This document shows, in pieces, positions 28,721 to 38,370 of a DNA stretch of 64,000 nt (position 1 is the stretch's first letter; the number at the start of each line of letters is the position of its first letter). The stretch spans positions 62,001 to 126,000 of the forward strand of contig QFXG01000016.1 of NCBI GenBank assembly GCA_003402285.1. The letters run 5' to 3'. This stretch comes from Candidatus Nitrotoga sp. SPKER. GTDB taxonomy: Bacteria > Pseudomonadota > Gammaproteobacteria > Burkholderiales > Gallionellaceae. The notes under the pieces are model-generated. The model ran no database searches and was not told the origin of the DNA. It was given only the letters and a program-made list of their open reading frames with translations. Position numbers and translations under genes: made by a program.

Positions 28721-29269
28721 TCATCGCCGCCGTGATGCACGCTTGCGCCATTCCCATATCACAATCGCACGCCACAACATGCGTACACTAAAATAACCCG
28801 CAATAGCAAAACTTAACGCTAAAAGCGGCAAACCCGCAGCGAGAGGTTTGCCCAATGACACAATCCAATCCAGCATGACGACAGGCCAGTTAACCCAAGT
28901 CATTTCCGGTAGAGACAAATTTACGGACGACTGGCCGTTATGATACCCGGTAACAAATACACCAAGCTCATATGCCAAAGCATAGAGAGGCACGATGGTA
29001 AATGGGTTGGTATACAGCGTAGTGACCACAGCTACCGGCAAATTAACGCGGAATAGCACCGCCAGCAAAGTTGCGCCTATCATTTGCAGCGGACCAGGAA
29101 TCAACCCGGTGAAGAGGCCGACGGCTACGCCACCCGACACTGAATGGCGATTAAGATGCCACAGGTTGGGATGATGAAGCCAGCCACCAAGCCAACGCGT
29201 CCAACGGCTTTGTTTGAATGTTTCATGGCTGGGCAGAAATTTTCTGAAATATTTTTTCGGCACGAGCAA
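28721..29269 (-). CDS. DUF2062 membrane protein
   Basis: A 182-residue protein with the DUF2062 arrangement: an N-terminal polar region (LHHPNLWHLNRHSVSGGVAVG) followed by three hydrophobic segments and the conserved LYTNPFTIVPLYALAYELG motif. It is predicted to be an inner-membrane protein of unknown function. It is divergent from the P-type ATPase. Confidence 0.88.
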   Translation of the reverse strand: MLVPKKYFRKFLPSHETFKQSRWTRWLGGWLHHPNLWHLNRHSVSGGVAVGLFTGLIPGPLQMIGATLLAVLFRVNLPVAVVTTLYTNPFTIVPLYALAYELGVFVTGYHNGQSSVNLSLPEMTWVNWPVVMLDWIVSLGKPLAAGLPLLALSFAIAGYFSVRMLWRAIVIWEWRKRASRRR

Positions 29270-29366
29270 TCGTTTAATAAGGCAGAATCATTACTAAGCA
29301 AAATCAGGATGGTAGATTACCTGATTATATTTGATATGCCAGCCCCTCTTTGAGAAGTTTGCACAC

Positions 29367-31910
29367 GTGAGCCAGGAAACACCCGATCCAACCGATATGA
29401 GCGGCCTGACGCATGCCGAAGCACGTCGGCGACTGCAAGCAGAAGGCATGAACGAATTGCCCGCAGCCAGAAGCCGCGACATTCCGGCGATTGCACTTGA
29501 AGTGGTGCGAGAACCAATGTTCTTGCTGTTATGGGTGGCGGGCGTAATTTATCTGCTGTTGGGCGATGTCAGCGATGCGCTGATGTTGCTGGGTTTTGTG
29601 TGCATGGTGATGGGAATCACCATTTATCAGGAACGCAAGACGGAACGGGTGTTGGAGGCATTGCGCGACATCAGCAGCCCGCGCGCGCTAGTGTTGCGTA
29701 AAGGTGTCGCGCAACGCATCGCCGGACGTGAAGTGGTACGCGACGATATCCTGATTCTAGCTGAAGGTGACCGGGTGCCAGCAGATGCGGCACTAATTTC
29801 CTGCAATGATTTTGCGACAGATGAATCGATGCTCACCGGCGAATCGGTGCCGGTACGCAAGATCGGTCAACCTGATGCCCATACACTGCGTCCACCCGGC
29901 GGCGATGATTTGCCGTTTGTGTATTCCGGCACGCTAGTGGTGCAAGGACATGGCACAGCACGTGTACTGGCAACCGGATCACACACCGAACTCGGCAAGA
30001 TCGGCAAAGCGTTGCAGGAATTAAATAACGAAACCACACCGTTACAAAAAGAGATCAACAAGCTGGTGCGCAACCTCGCTATTGTCGGCACCTTGCTAAG
30101 CTTGCTATTGGTAATGGTTTACGGCCTTAGCCGGGGTGATTGGCTGCATGGGTTTCTGGCTGGCATCACACTAGCAATGTCGATTTTGCCGGAAGAATAT
30201 CCATTTGTGCTGATCGTATTCATGGCGATGGGGGCATGGCGCATTTCACGCCATCAGGTACTGACCCGCCGCATGCCCACGGTGGAAACGCTGGGCTCGG
30301 CCACTGTGCTGTGTGTAGACAAGACCGGCACACTTACACTCAATCAAATGACGGTACAGCAGTTAATTGCTGGCGATGCATCGTTCGTAGTAGCTGCATC
30401 GCACACGCCACTACCCGAGACATTTCATGAATTGGTCGAATTCAGCATTCTGGCAAGTAAAACCGATCCCTTTGACCCAATGGAAAAAGCCATCCATACG
30501 CTCGGCGAATATTATCTGAGCGACACAGAACATCTGCACCATAATTGGGCGTTGGTGCATGAGTATTCATTGTCCCCGGAACTGCTCGCGCTTTCGCACG
30601 TATGGCGGGCAAACGACCGCGACGAATACGTAGTAGCAACCAAAGGTGCGCCAGAAGCAGTGGCTGACTTATGCCATCTGAACGAGCATCAATTATCCAT
30701 ACTTTCTACTCGGGTAAATACGCTCGCAGCGCAGGGTATGCGCGTACTAGGGGTAGCCAAGGCCAGCTATCGCGGTCGTGAATGGCCAGGTATCCAGCAT
30801 GATTTCGAGTTTGAATTTATCGGACTGATCGGATTGGCTGATCCAATCCGCCCCACCGTTGCAGCGGCGCTCAAAGAATGTACGGCGGCAAGCATCCGCG
30901 TAGTGATGATTACCGGCGACTATCCTGTTACCGCTGGCGCAATTGCTCAACAGATCGGCCTGCCCGGCAGGCCGGACGGTATTATTACCGGTATAGAGCT
31001 TAATAAAATGGATGATGCAACATTGCGCGAACGCATCCGTCACAACAATATTTTCGCGCGCATGGTGCCGGAACAAAAACTGCGATTAGTGAACGCGCTC
31101 AAGGCAAACGACGAAGTGGTGGCGATGACCGGCGACGGAGTAAACGATGCGCCCGCGTTAAAAGCGGCGCACATCGGCATCGCTATGGGTGGGCGTGGCA
31201 CCGATGTGGCACGCGAAGCAGCCGCACTGGTATTGCTGGATGATGATTTTTTCTCAATCGTGCGCGCCGTGCGTATCGGACGCAGCATCTTCGATAATCT
31301 ACGCAAAGCGATGGCCTATATTTTTGCAGTACACATACCCATCGCCGGCTTGTCACTGATCCCACTGCTATTAGACTGGCCAACGGTATTCGCTCCGGTC
31401 CATATCGTGTTTCTGGAAATGATCATCAACCCGGCCTGCTCCATCGCCTTTGAAGCCGAACCGGCAGAGCGCAATGTCATGCAACGTCCGCCGCGCAGCC
31501 CACAGGAGCCGCTGTTCGGAAGACAGGTCATTCTGCTCAGCCTATTACAGGGTACAGTGCTGTTGCTAACCACACTCGCAGTACTGGGTTATGCACTGCA
31601 TCATAGCGCAACAGAAGATGAAGCTCGCGCACTGACTTTTTCGACGCTGGTCATCGGTAATCTTGGACTCATTTTGGTCAACCGTTCCTGGCAACTTAAC
31701 ATCTTCAGTTCGCTCAACAGCCGCAACTCTGCGCTGTGGTGGGTGGTGGGCGGAGCACTTTTCTTCCTGCTACTAAGCCTGCACTTACCATTTTTACGCG
31801 AAATATTTCATTTCGCGCCGCTTACACCCTATCAACTCGCGCTGAGTTTTGCTGCCGGTCTGTGCAGCGTGCTCTGGTTCGAATTGCTCAAATCCATTCG
31901 ACGGCACTAA
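29367..31910 (+). CDS. Cation-transporting P-type ATPase
   Basis: An 847-residue P-type ATPase. I place the start at GTG 29367, supported by GAGAAG at 29352-29357. Visible elements are the N-terminal cation-ATPase domain (GLTHAEARRRLQAEGMNELP), TGES in the actuator, and SILPEEYPF in the ion-binding helix. The phosphorylated Asp is D318 in CVDKTGTLTL, followed by the nucleotide domain, MTGDGVNDAPALK, and a C-terminal block of helices. There is no heavy-metal-binding Cys domain, so it belongs to the Ca/Mg/Mn-type (P2/P3-like) group; the ion cannot be decided. IMMEDIATE downstream neighbour is comEC, 7 bases after the stop. Confidence 0.92.
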   Translation: MSQETPDPTDMSGLTHAEARRRLQAEGMNELPAARSRDIPAIALEVVREPMFLLLWVAGVIYLLLGDVSDALMLLGFVCMVMGITIYQERKTERVLEALRDISSPRALVLRKGVAQRIAGREVVRDDILILAEGDRVPADAALISCNDFATDESMLTGESVPVRKIGQPDAHTLRPPGGDDLPFVYSGTLVVQGHGTARVLATGSHTELGKIGKALQELNNETTPLQKEINKLVRNLAIVGTLLSLLLVMVYGLSRGDWLHGFLAGITLAMSILPEEYPFVLIVFMAMGAWRISRHQVLTRRMPTVETLGSATVLCVDKTGTLTLNQMTVQQLIAGDASFVVAASHTPLPETFHELVEFSILASKTDPFDPMEKAIHTLGEYYLSDTEHLHHNWALVHEYSLSPELLALSHVWRANDRDEYVVATKGAPEAVADLCHLNEHQLSILSTRVNTLAAQGMRVLGVAKASYRGREWPGIQHDFEFEFIGLIGLADPIRPTVAAALKECTAASIRVVMITGDYPVTAGAIAQQIGLPGRPDGIITGIELNKMDDATLRERIRHNNIFARMVPEQKLRLVNALKANDEVVAMTGDGVNDAPALKAAHIGIAMGGRGTDVAREAAALVLLDDDFFSIVRAVRIGRSIFDNLRKAMAYIFAVHIPIAGLSLIPLLLDWPTVFAPVHIVFLEMIINPACSIAFEAEPAERNVMQRPPRSPQEPLFGRQVILLSLLQGTVLLLTTLAVLGYALHHSATEDEARALTFSTLVIGNLGLILVNRSWQLNIFSSLNSRNSALWWVVGGALFFLLLSLHLPFLREIFHFAPLTPYQLALSFAAGLCSVLWFELLKSIRRH

Positions 31911-31917
31911 GCAAACC

Positions 31918-34386
31918 ATGCGTTATGCCGTTTTATTTTTTGCATTGGGCGTATGGCTTTTGCAGCAACAGGCAATACTTCCCAATTTCGCTTGGAGTGG
32001 GCTGACTTTATTGCTCGCTGGTACTTTGATGCTACCGCGTAGCAATCTTTTGCAGCGCAAAGCATACCCCATTCTTCTTGCAGCATTTGTCTGTACCTTT
32101 GGTTTTTTCTACGCAGCATTTTTTGCCCAGCAACGCTTATCCGATGCTCTACCTGCCGAATGGCAGGGTAAAGACATTGAAATCATAGGCGTGGTGGCAA
32201 AGCTTCCCATACAGCATGAACGCGGACTTCGTTTTGTCTTCAATGTAGAACAAGTGCTCACCCCTAGTGCCATTGTTCCACCACACATCCTGCTAGCCAG
32301 TTACGATGGCATACGGGAACAATCGCTTGAAATCCACGCCGGTGAACGTTGGCGGCTCACAGTACGCTTGAAGCAGCCGCACGGCAGCAGCAATCCTCAC
32401 GATTTTGATTTTGAAGCATGGATGCTGGAAAACAAGCTACGCGCTACTGGTTATATTAATCGGAAGCAAGATTACGTGCGACTGGATGCGTTAGTACCAT
32501 CGCCGGATTACTATATCCAAAGCCTACGCGAAAAAGTGCGCGACCATATCCATAAAACGTTAAACCCATTCCCCAATCAGCTTCATCCATTACAAATTCC
32601 CCACACCGCAAGCGGAAAAGAAGTTCTCGATAGCGCTGAAGTGAGTGTCATCGAAAAAAACAATTACGTCGGCGTGTTAACCGCTCTGGCCATCGGCGAT
32701 CAGACTGGCATTCCAGCGGCACAATGGCAAATTTTCACGCGCACGGGCGTTAATCATTTGATGAGTATTTCCGGACTGCATATCACCATGCTGTCAGGGC
32801 TGGCATTCGCTGCAAGCTATTGGTTATGGCGACGCAGTGCGCGCCTCACGCGCGCGCTACCGGCGCGCAAGGCTGCTGCCCTCATCGGCTTGCTGGTGGC
32901 ACTCGGCTATGCACTGCTGGCGGGGTTCGGTGTGCCGGCGCAACGCACAGTGTATATGCTGGCGACGATCGCTTCCGTGTTGTGGCTTTCACGCACTGTC
33001 GCACCGTCACAAATTCTTGCAGCCGCATTGCTCGCTGTGTTGTTGCTCGACCCATGGGCGGTGTTGTCGCCGGGATTCTGGCTCTCTTTCGGTGCTGTGG
33101 CATTGATTTTTTATGTGACGGCGCACCGGTTGCGCCCTCCACACTGGTTAGTAACCTATGGTCGCGTACAGTGGGCGATGAGCATCGGATTGATTCCGCC
33201 GCTGTTGGCAATGTTCCAGCAAGTTTCACTGGTATCGCCCATCGCTAATGCTTTTGCCATTCCGTTAGTCAGCTTCGTGGTGGTGCCGCTCACCCTGCTG
33301 AGCGCGGTGCTTCCCTTCGATTGGCCGTTGTGGCTGGCACATCAGGCCATGGGAATATGTATCAGCCTGCTGGAGTGGCTGAATAATTTGCCAGAGGTAG
33401 TATGGACACAGCACGCACCACCCACATGGAGCATAGCCATCGGTATGTTAGGTGTGTTATGGATGTTATTGCCGCGTGGATTTCCTGCACGCTGGCTGGG
33501 ATTGATCGCCCTGCTACCCATGTTTCTGGTACTGCCTGTAGTACCGCCAGAAGGTACGCTACACCTGGTAATTTTCGATGTCGGGCAAGGCTTGGCGGTA
33601 GCCGCACAGACACACAACCATGCGCTGCTGTATGACACCGGCCCCAATTTTAATAGCGAAGCCAACAGTGGCAACCGTATCCTCATTCCGGCGCTGCGCG
33701 GCATGGGCATCGCTCAACTCGACGGCCTGATTCTTACCCACGATGACAACGACCACACCGGCGGCGCATTATCCATTTTGCAAGGGTTGCCGGTAGGCTG
33801 GCTATCATCCTCGCTCGCCGCAAACCATCCCCTGTTACAACAAGCTTCGAACACCCAACGCTGCACAGATGGGCAAAGCTGGGAATGGGACGGCGTACAC
33901 TTTGAAGTGCTACATCCGACAGCGGAAAGTTATGCAGCAGAAAAAATCCGCGACAATAACCGCGGCTGCGTGTTAAAAATCAGCACGGGCAAAAATAGTG
34001 TGTTGCTGGCCGCCGACATTGAAAAAGATTCCGAATGGCGATTACTGAAACAGCATGAGGAAGCACTCCCCTCTACACTTTTGGTGGTGCCACATCACGG
34101 CAGCAAAACCTCGTCGGTGAATGCCTTCGTAACAGCCGTGCATCCACTCTATGCAGTATTCACCGTGGGTTACCGCAATCGCTTTAATCATCCTAATAAG
34201 GAAGTGGTCGAACGCTATCTTGCAGTGGATAGCGAACTATTACGTTCGGATCGGGATGGCGCCATTCTCGTGGAAATGAATGCGCAAAATATTAGCGTGG
34301 AGCGATACCGTAAAAGCCACGCTCGATACTGGCACCAAGACATTGCTGGCGAAACTATAGATGCAAGCATCTCTGCCATAAAATAG
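31918..34386 (+). CDS. comEC: DNA internalization competence protein ComEC/Rec2
   Basis: An 822-residue inner-membrane channel for uptake of single-stranded DNA in natural transformation. The order is: N-terminal helices, a DUF4131 beta domain, the ComEC competence membrane domain (GDQTGIPAAQWQIFTRTGVN, HLMSISGLHITM), and a C-terminal metallo-beta-lactamase domain (LVIFDVGQGLAVAAQ, ILTHDDNDHTGGALSIL, VVPHHGSKTSS). All main motifs are intact, so the strain may be transformable. It starts 7 bases after the P-type ATPase stop. Confidence 0.95.
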   Translation: MRYAVLFFALGVWLLQQQAILPNFAWSGLTLLLAGTLMLPRSNLLQRKAYPILLAAFVCTFGFFYAAFFAQQRLSDALPAEWQGKDIEIIGVVAKLPIQHERGLRFVFNVEQVLTPSAIVPPHILLASYDGIREQSLEIHAGERWRLTVRLKQPHGSSNPHDFDFEAWMLENKLRATGYINRKQDYVRLDALVPSPDYYIQSLREKVRDHIHKTLNPFPNQLHPLQIPHTASGKEVLDSAEVSVIEKNNYVGVLTALAIGDQTGIPAAQWQIFTRTGVNHLMSISGLHITMLSGLAFAASYWLWRRSARLTRALPARKAAALIGLLVALGYALLAGFGVPAQRTVYMLATIASVLWLSRTVAPSQILAAALLAVLLLDPWAVLSPGFWLSFGAVALIFYVTAHRLRPPHWLVTYGRVQWAMSIGLIPPLLAMFQQVSLVSPIANAFAIPLVSFVVVPLTLLSAVLPFDWPLWLAHQAMGICISLLEWLNNLPEVVWTQHAPPTWSIAIGMLGVLWMLLPRGFPARWLGLIALLPMFLVLPVVPPEGTLHLVIFDVGQGLAVAAQTHNHALLYDTGPNFNSEANSGNRILIPALRGMGIAQLDGLILTHDDNDHTGGALSILQGLPVGWLSSSLAANHPLLQQASNTQRCTDGQSWEWDGVHFEVLHPTAESYAAEKIRDNNRGCVLKISTGKNSVLLAADIEKDSEWRLLKQHEEALPSTLLVVPHHGSKTSSVNAFVTAVHPLYAVFTVGYRNRFNHPNKEVVERYLAVDSELLRSDRDGAILVEMNAQNISVERYRKSHARYWHQDIAGETIDASISAIK

Positions 34387-34522
34387 ACAAATCATCGCCC
34401 CCTGCTGTCATTTCTGGGCAAATTTTGAACAATCATTCCTGCTTACCATTCGACATTTTCCTGCGCGAGCAGTAGCATCGCGCTCCATTTTTTATAGGTT
34501 CGACTTAAGCTCCTCTCCTGCT

Positions 34523-35788
34523 ATGTCTATTGAAGCTCCCGCCCGCGCCTGCGGCATCGATTTCGGTACGTCCAACTCCACCGTGGGTTGGCTGCGCCCT
34601 TACCATCACCCCATGCTGGCGCTGGAAAACGGCAAGCCCACCCTACCCTCCGTGGTTTTTTTCAATGCCGAAGAAAACACCGTAAGCGTCGGCCAAGCCG
34701 GCCTCAAGGAATATCTGGAAGGCTACGAAGGCCGTTTGATGCGCGCCTTGAAGAGCCTGCTGGGCAGCAGCCTGATGGAAGGCAAAACCGAAATCCAGGG
34801 ACGCTCGCTGCCCTACAAGGAATTACTGACCCAGTTTATCACCGAACTCAAGCGCCGCGCCGAAACAGCGGCGAACCGTACTTTCGACCAGGCCGTGTTT
34901 GGCCGACCGGTGTTTTTTGTGGATGACGATACGGCTGCCGATCAAAAAGCCGAGGCAACGCTCGAAGCTATCGCCCGTACCGCCGGCTTCCGCGAGATAA
35001 GCTTCCAATACGAGCCCATCGCCGCCGCCTATCACTACGAACGCCAGATAGACCGCGAGGAACTGGTACTAATCGCCGACATCGGCGGTGGCACTTCCGA
35101 TTTTTCCCTGATCCGGCTCTCGCCGCAACGCGCACTGGCAGCCGACAGGCGCGACGATCTACTGGCCAACAGCGGCGTGCACATCGGCGGCACCAACTTT
35201 GACCGGCAACTCAGCTTGGAAAGCGTGATGCCCCTGTTGGGCTATGGCAGCCTGCTCAAACGCGGCCTGACCATGCCCTCCAGCTGCTACATGAACCTTG
35301 CCACCTGGCACACCATTAACCAGGCCTATTCCAGCCGCACCTGGGCCGATTTGCAAGAGCTGTATCTGGACACCCAGGCGCCTGAAGCCATGGACCGCCT
35401 GCTCAAGCTCATCCGCGACCGCGCCGGCCATTGGCTGGCGGTGCAAGTGGAAGAGGCCAAGATCGCCTTGTCCACCGGCAATAGCGCAGCCCTACATTTG
35501 GATAGGCTCGCACCCGGCATGCGCCACACCTTGACCCGCATCGAGTTTGAAGAAGCGTCAGCAGAATTGGTAGAGCAGATTGGCAACACCCTGAGCACCT
35601 TGCTGGCAAAGGCAGGTGTACGTAACGAATCGGTGGATACAATATTTTTCACTGGCGGTGCCAGCGGCGTACCGGTGTTACGCGAACGCATTGCCACAAT
35701 TTTGCCTATGGCCCGGCGCATGGAAGGCGACTTGTTCGGCAGCGTTGGCGCTGGACTTGCGGTTGAGGCGCAGCGGCGCTTCGGCTGA
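34523..35788 (+). CDS. Hsp70-family chaperone (YegD-like)
   Basis: A 421-residue Hsp70-fold protein that keeps only the actin-like ATPase domain. Phosphate-1 is GIDFGTSNSTVGWL. The connect/phosphate-2 region is LIADIGGGTSDFSLIRL and the adenosine motif is IFFTGGASGVPVLRERI. The substrate-binding domain of DnaK is absent, as in E. coli YegD. The client is unknown. The final 22 codons recur in altered form at 36833-36895. Confidence 0.9.
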   Translation: MSIEAPARACGIDFGTSNSTVGWLRPYHHPMLALENGKPTLPSVVFFNAEENTVSVGQAGLKEYLEGYEGRLMRALKSLLGSSLMEGKTEIQGRSLPYKELLTQFITELKRRAETAANRTFDQAVFGRPVFFVDDDTAADQKAEATLEAIARTAGFREISFQYEPIAAAYHYERQIDREELVLIADIGGGTSDFSLIRLSPQRALAADRRDDLLANSGVHIGGTNFDRQLSLESVMPLLGYGSLLKRGLTMPSSCYMNLATWHTINQAYSSRTWADLQELYLDTQAPEAMDRLLKLIRDRAGHWLAVQVEEAKIALSTGNSAALHLDRLAPGMRHTLTRIEFEEASAELVEQIGNTLSTLLAKAGVRNESVDTIFFTGGASGVPVLRERIATILPMARRMEGDLFGSVGAGLAVEAQRRFG

Positions 35789-35869
35789 TAGCGAGGCAAT
35801 TCGTAGCCAAGCCCGCACATCACTGCTTGCACTTTGAAGATTCTGCAAGAAGCTCCATCAAAAAATATT

Positions 35870-36754
35870 TTAAAATTTCTGCCCCAGCTTCTGTTCAAAC
35901 AGAGTAACGATGGCAGATGAATCCTCTTCACCCATTCCCGCCTCAACAAGGGCATTGATATACACACTCGCCATCGTGGTGCCCGGCAATTCAATCGCCA
36001 GTTCATCTGCAAATTGCCGCACGATGCCCAAGTCTTTTTGGTGCAGCTTGGCTTTGAAACCAGGTGTGAAATTATGCGTGAGCATGCGTTGCCCCTGCAC
36101 TTCAAGTATTCGGCTGCCTGCTGATCCTCCCAGCAAAGCTTGTCTTACTTTTGCCGGATCTACACCGGACGCAACAGCCAGCGCAAAAGCTTCGGCAATC
36201 GCGGCGAGCGTCTGTGTTATCACCACCTGATTGCATGCTTTGCTTACTTGCCCGGCACCATGATCACCGATATGCACAATGTTTTTTCCCATCACTTGCA
36301 GCACAACCAATGCTTGCTGGAATACGTCGGCCTTGCCACCCACCATGATGGAGAGCGTGCCATCGATGGCACCCTGGCTGCCACCCGACACCGGTGCATC
36401 AAGCATGTTGATTTTTTTCTGTGCCAGCGCCGACGCTATTTGACGGGTGATTGAGGGTGAGATGGTGCTCATGTCAATTACCGTGCTACCGGTTTGTGCG
36501 CCGTGAATGATGCCCTGTTCGCCGAGGATAACTTCCCGTACATCTTCGGTGTTGGAAACATTGGTAAAGATCAGGTCACAATGTTTTGCCAGTGCTTGCG
36601 GAGTGTTGCATGCCTGCGCACCGGCCTGCACCAGTTGCTGCATTTGTTCGGAGCGACGCGCATACACCCACAACGGATAACCCGCTTTAAGCAAATTGCT
36701 GGCGCAGGCATGTCCCATCACGCCCAGGCCGATGTAACCAATATTGGGTTTCAT
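35870..36754 (-). CDS. Beta-hydroxyacid dehydrogenase (tartronate semialdehyde reductase-like)
   Basis: A 294-residue NAD(P)-dependent enzyme of the 3-hydroxyisobutyrate / 2-hydroxy-3-oxopropionate reductase family. The cofactor loop is GYIGLGVMGHACASNLLKAGY. The substrate loop is MLDAPVSGGSQGAIDGTLSI. The catalytic Lys lies in GQVSKACNQVVITQTL, and LHQKDLGIVRQFADEL follows near the C-terminus. The exact substrate (tartronate semialdehyde, succinate semialdehyde or hydroxyisobutyrate) is open. No glycerate pathway genes are nearby. Confidence 0.9.
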   Translation of the reverse strand: MKPNIGYIGLGVMGHACASNLLKAGYPLWVYARRSEQMQQLVQAGAQACNTPQALAKHCDLIFTNVSNTEDVREVILGEQGIIHGAQTGSTVIDMSTISPSITRQIASALAQKKINMLDAPVSGGSQGAIDGTLSIMVGGKADVFQQALVVLQVMGKNIVHIGDHGAGQVSKACNQVVITQTLAAIAEAFALAVASGVDPAKVRQALLGGSAGSRILEVQGQRMLTHNFTPGFKAKLHQKDLGIVRQFADELAIELPGTTMASVYINALVEAGMGEEDSSAIVTLFEQKLGQKF

Positions 36755-36832
36755 AGAATCTCACAACTCAATAATCAAAAAAACAGGCTAACGCATTGCG
36801 GTCATTTTGGCGAGAAGCAAAAATATAAAACT

Positions 36833-36895
36833 ATGGAAGGCAACTTGTATGGAAGGGTCGGAGCGGACCTCGCGGTTGAAGCGCAACGACCATTT
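36833..36895 (+). pseudogene. Duplicated 3' tail of the Hsp70-like gene
   Basis: These 21 codons read MEGNLYGRVGADLAVEAQRP and correspond to the end of the Hsp70-like protein (MEGDLFGSVGAGLAVEAQRR, 35720-35785). They are about 1.1 kb further on, beyond the dehydrogenase gene. The bases differ at many third positions, so the duplication or a lost paralogue is old. It marks the left edge of the next accessory patch. Confidence 0.75.
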
Positions 36896-37007
36896 GCTGC
36901 ATCAGCCAGAGATCGTATCTGTCGCCATCGAACAATTGGGAGAGAACATCGCATTAAATGAAGCGACATAAGTTACGCCATTTTGTATATTATTGATAAT
37001 GTAAAAA

Positions 37008-37288
37008 ATGCTTAATTTGACCAACATTATCGGTTTTGATTGGGACGACGGTAATGACCGTAAGAACGATAAGCACGGTGTTTCAATGTCAGAAACAGAG
37101 CAGTTATTTTTTAATGATCCGCTGCTTCTGCTAAAGATGCCAAACACAGCCAGGAGGAATCGCGCATTCACGCATCGGGCAAAACTGACGAAGGACGGAT
37201 GTGGCACATTACTTTTACCCTTCGAAAAAAGAACACGTTAATTCGAGTTATTTTTGCAAGAAATATGCACAAAAAAAGCGAGCAAACT
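37008..37288 (+). pseudogene. brnT: brnT toxin gene with a frameshift
   Basis: The first part (LTNIIGFDWDDGNDRKNDKHGVSMSE, then EQLFFNDPLLLL) is a classical BrnT RelE-like RNase toxin. Near 37160-37175 the frame changes. The continuation HASGKTDEGRMWHITFTLR, then TLIRVIFARNMHKK, lies in another frame and matches the BrnT C-terminus. One indel therefore breaks the toxin. The second frame runs directly into brnA without a stop, so a fused reading frame exists from 37199. In intact systems the toxin blocks translation and is neutralised by BrnA. Confidence 0.8.
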
Positions 37289-37555
37289 ATGAGAAAGCAA
37301 CTTAAACCCCTTCTAAAATTCGCTAACGAAGCGGAAGAGCGGAGCTTTGGGAAAAGCTACGATTCATCTGAATATATGGATTGGCGTAAAGCTCAGCGTA
37401 TTGTGCTACCCAAACTGAGACCGACTACCAAGACCATTTCCTTGCGTCTGCCGCAGCACTTATTGGACTCGATAAAATCAGCGGCCAATTCGCGTGACGT
37501 ACCCTATCAGTCACTGATAAAAGTGTGGCTGCAAGACAAGCTGCATAGCAATTAA
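37289..37555 (+). CDS. brnA: BrnA-type antitoxin
   Basis: I take ATG 37289 as start, giving 88 residues that begin KQLKPLLKFANEAEERSFG. The N-terminal part is the BrnA toxin-binding region with YMDWRKAQRIVLPKLRPT. The C-terminus is a ribbon-helix-helix DNA-binding domain (TKTISLRLPQHLLDSIK). The upstream toxin is frameshifted, so this is probably an orphan antitoxin. The intact reading frame suggests either recent toxin loss or retained regulation. An intact but distinct brnT-brnA pair lies at 57034-57568. Confidence 0.82.
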   Translation: MRKQLKPLLKFANEAEERSFGKSYDSSEYMDWRKAQRIVLPKLRPTTKTISLRLPQHLLDSIKSAANSRDVPYQSLIKVWLQDKLHSN

Positions 37556-37587
37556 ATTCGAGTCTACATTTTCCAATTTTCAAAATT

Positions 37588-38370
37588 ATGCACGCACTCG
37601 CCTACAGCAATACTCAGGACTCCATAAGCTGGAATGGCATTCAGTTTGCTTATGGGATCGAGTTCAATGCTTTCATGGCTGATGAGGTTACTGCACGTCT
37701 GCATGACGAGGTCGGCAAGGCCGACTTCACCGCCCATCTGAATAGTCTCGCCTCCACAGGGTTCGCGCAAGAAAACCTGCAAGTCATTCTGGAAGCAGAA
37801 CAACCTGAAGAACGCGACTGGGCGGTAGGTGAAGCGTTAGCCGAAGCTTGGCTGAGCCGCGAGCATGGCGTGGTCTGGCCCTGGAATATGGAGCGTGACA
37901 AGCGTACGCCCCAGGCCAGTCTTCCCGGCGCTGACTTAGTGGGGTTTGTCACTCAAGGCTGCGAAACACGTTTGGTGTTGGGGGAAGTCAAAAGCTCTTC
38001 CGATAGCCGCACGCCGCCGAACGTAATGACGGGGCGCAGCGGCATGGCTCATCAGTTGGAAAATTTGGTTACGGACACAAGTTTGTTGTTTACGCTGCTT
38101 CGCTGGTTGCAGCCGCGCTGCCGTGACAATATTTCTAAGCCATTGTTTGATGCGGCAGTAGGTTTGCTGCTCCAGACGGGCAACAAGGCAATGACGTTGT
38201 TTGGCGTCTTGGTGCGCGACACACAGCCTGACGAGCTTGACCTCCGTAGCCGTGGCGAACATTTAAGCAGCATCGTTCAATCGCCTGCCCGTTGCAACTT
38301 GGTGGCGCTCTATCTCCCTTGCCTGGTTTCCAGTCTCCCTGATCTTGTTCAAGTGGGAGGCGGATCATGA
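37588..38370 (+). CDS. Putative HamA-like nuclease (DUF1837-like) of a Hachiman-type system
   Basis: A 260-residue protein with a plausible PD-(D/E)xK-type nuclease core: E82 in VGEALAEAWLS, D116 in LPGADLVGF, and E133-x-K135 in RLVLGEVKSSS. The size and motif order agree with HamA of the Hachiman anti-phage system, which pairs a DUF1837 nuclease with a Ski2-like helicase. The next gene is such a helicase and overlaps it by ATGA, so the two are translationally coupled. Family assignment by eye is tentative; another nuclease-helicase defence pair is the main alternative. It starts 32 bases after brnA. Confidence 0.65.
   Translation: MHALAYSNTQDSISWNGIQFAYGIEFNAFMADEVTARLHDEVGKADFTAHLNSLASTGFAQENLQVILEAEQPEERDWAVGEALAEAWLSREHGVVWPWNMERDKRTPQASLPGADLVGFVTQGCETRLVLGEVKSSSDSRTPPNVMTGRSGMAHQLENLVTDTSLLFTLLRWLQPRCRDNISKPLFDAAVGLLLQTGNKAMTLFGVLVRDTQPDELDLRSRGEHLSSIVQSPARCNLVALYLPCLVSSLPDLVQVGGGS

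Noticed and set aside
35326-36105. 259-residue minus-strand frame upstream of the dehydrogenase gene
   Set aside because: It overlaps the Hsp70-like and dehydrogenase genes in other frames and has no family similarity.
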